A stretch of DNA of 19,952 nucleotides from VRUE01 sp035712345 (lineage in GTDB: Bacteria > Actinomycetota > Thermoleophilia > Solirubrobacterales > 70-9). The stretch is from assembly GCA_035712345.1 (NCBI GenBank), contig DASTAY010000052.1, forward strand, positions 1-19,952. The letters run 5' to 3'. Positions 1 through 5,685 of the stretch are shown here, in pieces (the stretch's first letter is position 1; the number at the start of each line of letters is the position of its first letter). The notes under the pieces were generated by a model. The model saw only the letters and a list, made by a program, of their open reading frames with translations, did no database searches and was not told the origin of the DNA. Position numbers and translations under genes: made by a program.

Positions 1-54
1 CAGCGGCTCCAGCTCGGCCCAAAGGCCGTCGTCTACCTCAAAGCGCGATGGCAC
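1..54 (-). CDS. N-terminus of a probable IS5/IS4-type transposase, cut by the window edge
   Basis: Only 18 codons are visible, from a GTG at 54 running off the left edge. They read V-P-S-R-F-E-V-D-D-G-L-W-A-E-L-E-P-L. The pattern 'D-x-x-W-x-x-(I/L)-E-P-L' is the usual opening of the helical N-terminal domain (DUF4096-like) of many IS5-family DDE transposases. Two GGAG-type ribosome-binding motifs precede the GTG. The catalytic DDE domain is outside the window, so the call rests on a short motif only. It could equally be another protein starting with a similar helix. The position next to a decayed tRNA copy and an antitoxin remnant fits a mobile-element neighbourhood. Confidence 0.4.
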   Translation of the reverse strand, partial: MPSRFEVDDGLWAELEPL

Positions 55-59
55 CTCCG

Positions 60-95
60 ACACCTCCGAGAGTCGACCACATGTGCCGGAGGTGT
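60..95. repeat. 9-bp inverted repeat just upstream of the transposase start
   Basis: ACACCTCCG at 60-68 is mirrored exactly by CGGAGGTGT at 87-95 with an 18-base loop. CACCTCCGA is also repeated in tandem at 52-60 and 61-69. The repeat covers the ribosome-binding region of the minus-strand transposase start at 54, so it could sequester that site in RNA, act as an operator, or belong to the subterminal part of the insertion element. No flanking target duplication could be identified. Confidence 0.35.
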
Positions 96-151
96 TCACC
101 GCTCAGGCGGCAGGTCCTTCTTTCTGAAACCGGTTCTAAGCGAGACCTCAA

Positions 152-204
152 TGCGCCCGAGAAGAATCGAACTCTCGCGTTCTTCGGGTTGAAAAGACGA
201 GGAT
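152..204 (-). pseudogene. Degenerate tRNA 3'-half copy
   Basis: Read on the minus strand, this segment matches the anticodon arm, variable loop, T-arm and 3' acceptor strand of the tRNA at 2128-2222. Shared blocks include TGCGCCCGA (plus strand, 152-160), AGAATCGAACTC around 163-174 and a CTTTTCAA-type anticodon loop around 189-196. Small insertions disturb the T-stem and anticodon loop. No matching 5' acceptor strand or D-arm is found further along, so it cannot fold as a complete tRNA. It is read as a relict attachment site or a decayed tRNA paralogue. Confidence 0.55.
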
Positions 205-292
205 CGTCCGCATGGGGAGCGGGATTGCGAGGGCTATGTGCCAGGGATGCGACCCGCAGATGCGGACAGGTCGGGCCGCTCGCCTGTCGGAC

Positions 293-781
293 CTAAAAGC
301 TGCCCTCAATCTGGAGCTCATAGCGAACGATCTCCTGACCGTGAAGGGACCCGACGTCATCGGTCAGGCTGTAGCCGCAGCCCTCGTATAGCCGTCGGGC
401 TCTTACGTTGTTCGAGCGTGTCCAGAGGGATGAGTGCCTCCAGTCGCGCGCTCGCATCTCTCGGTGCATGGCATCCAACAGCCGGCTGCCGATGCCACGA
501 CCCCAGCGTTCCGGATCGACAAACACCATTGATACGTGTCCCGCGTGGGGGCGGACCGCACCGGCGCCATGGCGCTCGCGGTAAGGCTCGGACAACGCCA
601 TCGCGATCACGAGTTCGCCATCGCAGCCGACCAAGAGGGACGCAGCCGTATCGGCCAGCTTTCTCCTGACCCGGTCGATGCGGGCCTTGGATGGTGGGTT
701 CCCATCCGCCGTCCGTGACGCGCGCCAGACACGAAGGGCGTCCTTTCGCTGACCGGAAGTTGCGCTGGCGAAGACGATCAT
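293..781 (-). CDS. GNAT-family N-acetyltransferase
   Basis: About 162 residues. The acetyl-CoA-binding motif A of the GCN5 fold is clear: V-D-P-E-R-W-G-R-G-I-G-S-R-L-L (Q/R-x-x-G-x-G/A type), followed by the motif-B region S-N-N-V-R-A-R-R-L-Y-E-G-C-G-Y, which is characteristic of small-molecule or protein N-acetyltransferases. The reading frame stays open up to 901, but residues before the ATG at 781 show no GNAT-like pattern and overlap the hepT remnant, so 781 is preferred. No strong Shine-Dalgarno site is visible. The substrate cannot be told from sequence; GNATs in accessory regions include drug acetylases and TA toxins, but no DUF1778 antitoxin partner is adjacent. It is transcribed in the same direction as hepT/mntA. 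Confidence 0.8.
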   Translation of the reverse strand: MIVFASATSGQRKDALRVWRASRTADGNPPSKARIDRVRRKLADTAASLLVGCDGELVIAMALSEPYRERHGAGAVRPHAGHVSMVFVDPERWGRGIGSRLLDAMHREMRARDWRHSSLWTRSNNVRARRLYEGCGYSLTDDVGSLHGQEIVRYELQIEGSF

Positions 782-803
782 CGGGCCTGGAGTTGGTCCC
801 CGG

Positions 804-1005
804 TCAGCTGGATGCGTCTGCCTCAGCCAAGTGCCCGACAATTGTCGCGAACTCACGGAGGTCATCGAGGAAAGCCAACGAGGCAAACACTGCCTTGTCA
901 TCGATCTCCATATAGAGATGCAAGCAAATTGCGCTGCCTTGCGGCGTTGCCAAGCCGCTCGAGGCGGTTCTCGACCTGCTCAGCGTCGACCAAAGCGACC
1001 TTCAC
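804..1005 (-). pseudogene. hepT: HepT toxin (HEPN) gene remnant: internal deletion plus frameshift
   Basis: From a GTG at 1005 one frame reads V-K-V-A-L-V-D-A-E-Q-V-E-N-R-L-E-R-L, like the N-terminus of HepT/DUF86 proteins. It then jumps directly to A-R-Q-R-N-L-L, which normally lies some 80 residues further on and starts the catalytic R-x4-H motif of HEPN RNases. Within that motif the frame breaks. The next frame supplies H-L-Y-M-E-I-D-D-K-A-V-F and then L-D-D-L-R-E-F-A, the typical HepT C-terminus, ending at the TGA at 804-806. Compared with an expected R-N-L-L-V-H, two bases of the Val codon are missing. The gene has therefore lost its helical core and its active-site reading frame. It overlaps the 3' end of mntA, the normal operon arrangement for this type VII toxin-antitoxin pair. 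Confidence 0.72.
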
Positions 1006-1441
1006 CTATCCGCCGGCGTACTCCGCGACCAAGCTCCGCGCGCAGCGGAGCGGTGTCGAGGTAGTCGAGAATCGCCCGCGTCTCCAGCCGGACTCGCTCG
1101 TCCTGGTCGCGCTCGACGAGGCGCTTGCCCTCGCGAATGGCGCGGTGCCGCATTAGCGGAGGGGCGTGGTTCAGCATCACGACATCGATCTCGTCAGTCC
1201 CCAAAGCACGGCCTGCATCACCGGCAAGGCCTAACTGAAGATCGAAACGACCGCGAGAGTCGAGGTCGGGGTCGTGCCAGACCGCAACGTCTACGTCCGA
1301 CAGCGGGCCAGGATTCCCACGCGCCTGCGATCCGATCAACATCGCCGCAACCACGCCCTCGCGATCGAGCGCATGGCCGAGCTGCTCTAGGGCAACCTCA
1401 TCGAGCGGCGCCACTCGTGATTTCTCGTCAATGACGACCAT
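980..1441 (-). CDS. mntA: MntA-type antitoxin nucleotidyltransferase
   Basis: 153 residues, full family length. It carries the minimal nucleotidyltransferase signature G-S-Q-A-R-G followed by S-D-V-D-V-A-V (GS-x-x-RG...D-x-D, metal-binding aspartates) near residues 37-54. A third acidic site D-E-I-D-V-V lies about residue 87. The C-terminal half has the P-P-L-M-R-H-R-A-I-R-E-G-K and ...Y-L-D...R-I-G-E-G-R-F-G pattern of MntA proteins. Known members of the type VII MntA/HepT system block the HEPN RNase HepT by adding AMP near its active site. Here the partner (804-1005) is destroyed, so this is an orphan antitoxin. ATG 1441 is taken as start; a GGGG-containing stretch lies about 13 bases upstream, weak as an SD site. 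The roughly 210 bases between this start and the next gene at 1655 hold nothing recognisable. Confidence 0.85.
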   Translation of the reverse strand: MVVIDEKSRVAPLDEVALEQLGHALDREGVVAAMLIGSQARGNPGPLSDVDVAVWHDPDLDSRGRFDLQLGLAGDAGRALGTDEIDVVMLNHAPPLMRHRAIREGKRLVERDQDERVRLETRAILDYLDTAPLRAELGRGVRRRIGEGRFGRR

Positions 1442-1654
1442 GACTTACATCGTCCCCGATCGACCGGATCGAGTCCAGTCGATGGCTCGCTCCTCGAGGT
1501 CTCCAATTTCAACAGCCCGCAGCACAGGACCCCATGCCAAAGCCGATCTCCGCCAGATTGAAAGGACGGCTGCCCTCCGCGCAAGGAGCGGAATCGCGGC
1601 GTTGATGCGGCCGGAATGCGGCCGTCGGTAGCCAGCCTCCCTACCATCGAGCCC

Positions 1655-2092
1655 ATGGCGATCAAGAAGATGGAACACGTCGGGATCGTGGTCGACGACC
1701 TGGAGGCCGCAATCGAGTTCTTCGTCGAGCTGGGACTGGAGCCGGGAGGCAAGGGCCAAGTCGAAGGCAGCTGGGTAGACCGCATCATCGCGCTCGAAGG
1801 GACCAAGGCCGAGTTGAGGATGCTGCGCACCCCGGACGGCGACGTAGAAATCGAGCTGGTGAAGTTCCACGCACCGTCGACCCAGGGCGGCGACCCGCAG
1901 GCACCCTCGAACACCCCAGGCCTCCGCCACCTCGCCTTTCTCGTCGAGGACATCGACACCCTGGTCGCCGGCCTAGAAGCCCGCGGCACCGAGCTCGTCG
2001 GCGAGTTGGTGCGCTACGAGAACAGCTACCGGCTCTGCTACGTCCGCGGCCCCGAGGGAATCATCATCGAGCTGGCCGAGAAGATCAGCTGA
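1655..2092 (+). CDS. VOC-superfamily (glyoxalase/dioxygenase-fold) protein
   Basis: 145 residues in two beta-alpha-beta-beta-beta modules. Module one begins M-E-H-V-G-I-V-V-D-D-L-E-A-A-I-E-F-F and module two L-R-H-L-A-F-L-V-E-D-I-D, closing with P-E-G-I-I-I-E-L-A-E. The paired His (H8 and the H of L-R-H-L) and the Glu residues in I-E-L positions match the metal ligands of glyoxalase I/methylmalonyl-CoA epimerase-like enzymes, so a divalent metal site is likely. The open frame begins at 1616, but the conserved fold begins just after the ATG at 1655. The substrate is unknown: VOC proteins cover glyoxalase, epimerase, dioxygenase and thiol-transfer resistance functions. The gene ends 35 bases before the 3' end of the convergent tRNA gene. 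Confidence 0.83.
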   Translation: MAIKKMEHVGIVVDDLEAAIEFFVELGLEPGGKGQVEGSWVDRIIALEGTKAELRMLRTPDGDVEIELVKFHAPSTQGGDPQAPSNTPGLRHLAFLVEDIDTLVAGLEARGTELVGELVRYENSYRLCYVRGPEGIIIELAEKIS

Positions 2093-2127
2093 CGAAGGGG
2101 CCGACATTTGCCGGCACTCTCCCCCAT

Positions 2128-2222
2128 GCGCCCGACGAGAATCGAACTCGCGACCTTCGGCTTGAAAGACCGACGCTCTTTGGTCCCCGTGAAGGGACCG
2201 TTGACCACTGAGCTACGGGCGC
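2128..2222 (-). tRNA. tRNA-Glu(UUC)-like gene with a hairpin inserted in the D-loop
   Basis: A 95-nt cloverleaf. The acceptor stem is GCGCCCG/CGGGCGC with 7 perfect pairs and discriminator A; CCA is not encoded. The D-stem is GCTC/GAGC. The anticodon arm is TCGGT-CTTTCAA-GCCGA, giving anticodon UUC (Glu). The variable loop has 5 nt, and the T-arm is GCGAG-TTCGATT-CTCGT. All these parts have standard sizes. The D-loop is about 31 nt instead of 8-10 because it contains GGTCCC-TTCACG-GGGACC (2182-2199 on the plus strand), a perfect 6-bp hairpin. The alternative of using that hairpin as the anticodon arm leaves no D-stem and gives loops of 6 or 8 nt. Whether it is processed and charged is unknown; a pseudo-tRNA is possible. 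Confidence 0.72.
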
Positions 2223-2273
2223 CCTGCTTGGGTACTTTATCGGCGTGAAGCCGTTCGAGCGTTGTTGGCGGCC

Positions 2274-3028
2274 ATGGACTTAGGGCTCGACGGGCGCGTC
2301 GCGCTGGTGATGGGCGCCAGCCGTGGGCTCGGTAAGGCGATCGCCGCTGCGCTGGCGCGTGAGGGCGCCGGGGTGGCGCTGGCCAGCCGCTCGCAGGACG
2401 CGATCGAGGCGGCGGCCGCGGAGATCGGCGGGGGCGCTGTCGGGCTCGTCGCCGACGCCACGGACCTCGACCGACTCGCCGAGCTGCCCGCCGAGGTCGA
2501 GGCAAAGCTCGGCCCGATTGGCATCCTCGTCGCCAACTCCGGCGGCCCGCCGCTCGGCGGCACTCTCGACCAGGAACTCGAGGAGTGGGAGCGCGCCTAC
2601 CGGGGGCTCGTCCTCGCTCCCCGCGTCCTCGCCGCCGCGGTCGTGCCCGGCATGCGCGAGCGCGGGTGGGGGCGGATCGTCAACGTCGGCTCGACCTCGA
2701 CCCGCGAGCCGATCCCGGCCTCAACCTCTCCAACTCCCACCGCATGGCCGCGGTCGGCTTCCTCAAGACGCTCGCCCGCGACGTCGCCGCCGACGGGATC
2801 ACCGTCAACACCGTCGCCACCGGCACCTTCGCCACCGACCGCCTCGCCGACCCCGGCGGCTCGCTCGAGCCCGCCGAAGCCGCCGCCCGCGAGCGCGTCC
2901 CCGCCCAGCGCCTCGGCCGCCCGGAGGAGTACGGCGACCTCGTCGCCTTCCTCTGCTCCGAGCGCGCCGCCTACATCACCGGGACGACGATCCCGATCGA
3001 CGGCGGCATGCTCCACTCGGCATTCTGA
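2274..3028 (+). pseudogene. Short-chain dehydrogenase/reductase, frameshifted (3-oxoacyl-ACP-reductase-like)
   Basis: The first frame encodes the Rossmann N-terminus: M-G-A-S-R-G-L-G-K-A-I-A (cofactor-binding T/MGxxxGxG motif), V-A-N-S-G-G and I-V-N-V-G-S-T-S (catalytic Ser region). Near 2711-2720 the frame must change by one base to continue with P-G-L-N-L-S-N-S-H-R-M-A-A and the C-terminus G-R-P-E-E-Y-G-D-L-V-A-F-L-C...I-P-I-D-G-G-M. One G appears missing in a CCCGG run that would be CCCGGG. With it restored the protein is 251 residues, normal for the family. The classical Tyr-x3-Lys catalytic pair is replaced by L-S-N-S-H-R, a feature of a non-canonical FabG-like subgroup. The defect is either a sequencing or assembly error or a recent mutation; uncorrected, the first frame runs on into the next gene's frame. 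Confidence 0.75.
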
Positions 3029-3059
3029 GCGCCCGCCCGCCTCTTACGATAGGTCGGCG

Positions 3060-3998
3060 ATGAGTCACTCCCACGCCGGCTACAGCCACGCGGGGCACAC
3101 GCACAGCGCCAGCGCCGACGCCGATCGCGGCAAGCTGGCGATCGCCCTGGCCCTGATCCTCGCCTTCATGGCGGCCGAGGTGGTGACCGGGATCCTCGCC
3201 AACTCGCTGGCGCTGCTCTCCGACGCCGCCCACATGCTCACCGACGCCGCCGCGATCGGCTTCTCGCTCGTCGCGATCGAGCTCGCCAAGCGACCCGCCG
3301 CCGGGCAGATGACCTTCGGCCTCAAACGGGCCGAGATCCTCTCCGCGCAGGCGAACGGGATCACCCTGCTCGTCCTCGCCGCGATCATCGCGATCGAGGC
3401 CGTGCGCCGGCTCTTCGACCCGCCCACCGTCGACGGGATTCTGATCCTCGTCGTCGCCCTCGCCGGGATCGCCGTCAACGTCGCCGCCACCGCAACCCTG
3501 GCCCGGGCCAACCGCCAGAGCCTCAACATCGAGGGCAGCTTTCAGCACCTGCTGACCGACCTCTACGCCTTCATCGGCACGGCGGTCGCGGCCGCGGTGA
3601 TCCTGCTCACCGGCTTCGACCGCGCCGACGCGATCGCCTCGCTGCTCGTCGCCGCGCTGATGCTGCGCTCCGCGATCGGCCTGCTGCGCGACTCCGGCCG
3701 GATCTTCCTCGAGGCCGCGCCGAAGGAGATCGACCCCGAGCAAATCGGCCGCGTGATGGCCGCCCAGGCCAGGGTAGTCGAGGTCCACGACCTGCACGTC
3801 TGGGAGGTGACCTCCGAGTTCCCCGCCCTCTCGGCTCACGTCACGGTCGAGGCGGACGCCGACTGCCACCGCGCCCGGCTCGAGCTAAGTGAGCTGATAG
3901 AGCGCCAGTTCGGGATCCACCACACCACCTTGCAAGTTGAGCACCAGCCGACGCAGCTGGTCCAGCTCGACCGCCACGCCAACGGGCCATCCCGGTAG
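3060..3998 (+). CDS. Cation diffusion facilitator (CzcD/ZitB-like Zn2+/H+ antiporter)
   Basis: 312 residues. The cytoplasmic N-terminus is His-rich (H3, H5, H10, H13, H15), as in zinc-exporting CDF proteins. Six hydrophobic segments lie between about residues 25 and 225. The metal-transport site is recognisable as H58-x3-D62 in TM2 (D-A-A-H-M-L-T-D) and H163-x3-D167 in TM5 (F-Q-H-L-L-T-D). The C-terminal cytoplasmic domain contains V-H-D-L-H-V-W and ends G-I-H-H-T-T-L-Q-V-E-H, typical of the dimerising metal-sensing module. The start is the ATG at 3060, with AGGTCGG just upstream, about 30 bases after the dehydrogenase stop. The last codons, N-G-P-S-R-stop, are encoded inside the palindromic repeat at 3983-4095, which supplies the TAG. 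Confidence 0.93.
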   Translation: MSHSHAGYSHAGHTHSASADADRGKLAIALALILAFMAAEVVTGILANSLALLSDAAHMLTDAAAIGFSLVAIELAKRPAAGQMTFGLKRAEILSAQANGITLLVLAAIIAIEAVRRLFDPPTVDGILILVVALAGIAVNVAATATLARANRQSLNIEGSFQHLLTDLYAFIGTAVAAAVILLTGFDRADAIASLLVAALMLRSAIGLLRDSGRIFLEAAPKEIDPEQIGRVMAAQARVVEVHDLHVWEVTSEFPALSAHVTVEADADCHRARLELSELIERQFGIHHTTLQVEHQPTQLVQLDRHANGPSR

Positions 3999-4095
3999 GG
4001 GTGAAACGTCTTGTACTTTTTCGTCGAGCGCGGCGGGCGACAGCTAAACCCGACCCACCGAAAAAGTTAAGTGAAACCCCTGCCGGGATGGCCCG
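3983..4095. repeat. Palindromic 111-bp element, copy 1 (convergent CDF/lysS ends)
   Basis: The outer arms CGGGCCATCCCGGTAGGGGT (left) and ACCCCTGCCGGGATGGCCCG (right, to 4095) pair along their length with one G-T wobble. An inner stem ACTTTTTCG/CGAAAAAGT (4015-4023 and 4058-4066) encloses a variable tip. The heptamer GTGAAAC occurs in direct orientation at 4001-4007 and 4071-4077, 70 bases apart. The same element, inverted, occurs at 17868-17988 with 70-base heptamer spacing. It fills the gap between the CDF stop and the lysS stop, so a bidirectional terminator or REP/BIME-like role is plausible. Confidence 0.8.
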
Positions 4096-4111
4096 CTGGC
4101 GCCTGAGGCGA

Positions 4112-5620
4112 TCAGGACTCCGGCTGCGCCTCGCGCATCGACGGGAAGAGGATCACGTCGCGCAGGGTCTTCGCGCCGCTGAGGATCATCATCAGGCGGT
4201 CGACGCCGAGCCCGGAGCCGCTCGCCGTCAGCATCCCGTATTCGAGCGCCCGCACGAACTCCTCGTCGTGCTCGTGCGGGGTCTCCTCCGCGCCGGACTC
4301 CTGCCGTTCGCGCTGTTCGACGAAGTGCCGGCGCTGTTCGATCGGGTCGTTGACGTCGGTGCCGCCGCCGGTGATCTCCATCCCGGCGACGATCCCGTCG
4401 AAGGCCGCCGCGAGCAGCTGCGGATGCTCGGGCACAGGCTTGACCAGCGGCCAGATCGCCAGCGGCAGGTCGATGACGAAGGTCGGCTGGATCAGCTTCG
4501 GCTCGACCAGCTTGCCCTGCAGCGTGTCGACCAGGGCGGCCCAGTCGTCGTCGGGCCCGGCGTCCTCGCCGGCGATCTCGGCCAGCTCGTCGCGGCTCGC
4601 CTTGGTGATGTCGACCCCGGTCTCTTCCTTCAGCAGGTCCTGCAGCCGCAGCCGCGGCCAGGGCGGCGCCAGGTCGATCGTCTCGCCGTCGCGCTCGACC
4701 TTGGTCGTGCCGAGAACCCGTTCGGCGACATCGGAGACGATGCCCTCCGCCACGTCCATCACGCCGTGGTAATCGACCCCGCTGACGAACCACTCGAGCA
4801 TCGTGAACTCCGGGTTGTGCTGCGGCGACATGCCCTCGTTGCGGAAGAACTTGCCCAGCTCGTAGACGTTCTCGAAGCCGCCGACGATCGCCCGCTTCAG
4901 GTACAGCTCGGTCGCGATCCGCAGGTAGAGGTGGCGGTCGAGCGCGTTGTGGTGCGTCTTGAACGGGCGCGCCGCGGCGCCGCCGGTCATCCGCTGCAGG
5001 ATCGGCGTTTCCAGCTCGACGTAGTGGCGTTCGTCGAGATGGTCGCGGATCGCCTTCACGACCTTGGCGCGCAGCGCGAAGATCTCGCGCGAGCGCTCGT
5101 TCGCCATGAGGTCCAGCTCGCGCTGGCGGTAGCGCACCTCCGGGTCGGAGATGCCGTGGAAGAGGTCGGGCGGGTCGCGCAGCGCCTTGGCGAGGAGCGT
5201 GCACTTCGCCACTGCCACCGCCAGCTGGCCGCGCTTGGTCACGTGCAGGTGACCGTTGACGCCGACCAGGTCACCGATGTCAAGGTCCTCGATTCGGTCG
5301 AACGCCTCCTGGCCGAGCGCGTCGACCCGCGCGTAGGCCTGGATCGTCCCGGTCAGGTCGCGGACGTCGAAGAAGAGCGTCTTGCCGTGGCCACGCTCAC
5401 CGACGACGCGCCCGGCGATCCGGCAGGCGTGCTCCGGGTGCTCGCCCTCGCCCAGCTCGGCGGGGTCGTGCGCGGTGAGAACGTCCTCGATCCGGTCGCG
5501 ATCCGGAAACGAGAAGGGGTAGGGGTCGATCCCTTCCGCCCGCAGGCGTTCGGCCTTTGCGAGGCGCTGGGCCTCGGTGTCGCCGGCCGCGGGCTCCGCG
5601 CGCGTGGTCGAGTCGGCCAT
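4112..5620 (-). CDS. lysS: Lysyl-tRNA synthetase, class II
   Basis: 502 residues, the normal length. The N-terminal OB-fold anticodon-binding domain is about residues 55-160 (G-R-V-V-G-E-R-G-H-G-K-T-L-F-F-D-V-R-D). The class II catalytic core follows: motif 1 near V-E-L-E-T-P-I-L-Q, motif 2 F-F-R-N-E-G-M-S-P-Q-H-N-P-E-F-T-M-L-E, and motif 3 G-L-G-V-D-R-L-M-M-I-L...L-R-D-V-I-L-F-P. It charges tRNA-Lys in the cytoplasm. Before motif 3 the usual F-S-E-L-N-D-P region reads G-G-T-D-V-N-D-P, and the common P-x-A-K segment reads W-P-L-V-K-P, so it is a divergent but complete member. The start ATG 5620 has TAATAC 9 bases upstream, so a private, near-leaderless promoter is possible although the gene lies downstream of prmC in the same direction. 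Confidence 0.95.
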   Translation of the reverse strand: MADSTTRAEPAAGDTEAQRLAKAERLRAEGIDPYPFSFPDRDRIEDVLTAHDPAELGEGEHPEHACRIAGRVVGERGHGKTLFFDVRDLTGTIQAYARVDALGQEAFDRIEDLDIGDLVGVNGHLHVTKRGQLAVAVAKCTLLAKALRDPPDLFHGISDPEVRYRQRELDLMANERSREIFALRAKVVKAIRDHLDERHYVELETPILQRMTGGAAARPFKTHHNALDRHLYLRIATELYLKRAIVGGFENVYELGKFFRNEGMSPQHNPEFTMLEWFVSGVDYHGVMDVAEGIVSDVAERVLGTTKVERDGETIDLAPPWPRLRLQDLLKEETGVDITKASRDELAEIAGEDAGPDDDWAALVDTLQGKLVEPKLIQPTFVIDLPLAIWPLVKPVPEHPQLLAAAFDGIVAGMEITGGGTDVNDPIEQRRHFVEQRERQESGAEETPHEHDEEFVRALEYGMLTASGSGLGVDRLMMILSGAKTLRDVILFPSMREAQPES

Positions 5621-5657
5621 GGCCCAACCGTATTAGCTGATCGCGAAAGTCGCGCTT

Positions 5658-5685
5658 AGGGCCTATCCCGATAGGGATAGGCCCT
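5658..5685. repeat. Short perfect palindrome related to the 111-bp element
   Basis: AGGGCCTATCCC (5658-5669), loop GATA, and GGGATAGGCCCT (5674-5685) form a perfect 12-bp stem. The core ATCCCGATAGGGAT matches the arm core ATCCCGGTAGGGGT of the two larger elements at 12 of 14 positions. It begins within the prmC stop codon and lies between prmC and lysS, both on the minus strand. No T-run follows on either strand, so it is not a standard intrinsic terminator. It may be a solo half-unit of the repeat family. Confidence 0.6.

Larger units (their letters stand above)
150..2222. other. Putative decayed tRNA-targeted island
   Basis: A tRNA-Glu-like gene (2128-2222, minus strand) has its 3' end facing left. 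At 152-204, in the same orientation, lies a degenerate copy of that tRNA's 3' half. Integrases that use tRNA genes typically leave the tRNA intact at one end and a copy of its 3' segment at the far end, which is the arrangement seen. Between the two lie a GNAT acetyltransferase, MntA with a wrecked HepT, and a VOC protein, which are typical cargo types. No integrase or phage gene remains and the repeat copies have diverged, so this is an old or partly deleted insertion at best. An alternative is duplication of a tRNA followed by decay. Confidence 0.4.

Noticed and set aside
339..351. A 13-mer (CCGTGAAGGGACC) shared by the GNAT gene and the tRNA D-loop insert (2187-2199)
   Set aside because: The match does not extend in either direction, and a chance 13-mer within 2 kb of GC-rich DNA is not rare; noted only as a possible source of the insert.
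1445..1930. Minus-strand open frames across the VOC gene
   Set aside because: Antisense shadows; the plus-strand VOC protein has conserved paired modules and metal ligands.
2128..2222. Selenocysteine tRNA (95 nt, TTCA in a loop)
   Set aside because: The acceptor has 7 not 8 pairs, the D-stem 4 not 6, the variable loop is short, and the TTCA hairpin cannot form a 7-nt anticodon loop.
4001..5659. A 552-codon open frame on the plus strand
   Set aside because: Antisense to lysS, a result of GC-rich third positions; no recognisable protein, and it would start inside the palindromic repeat.
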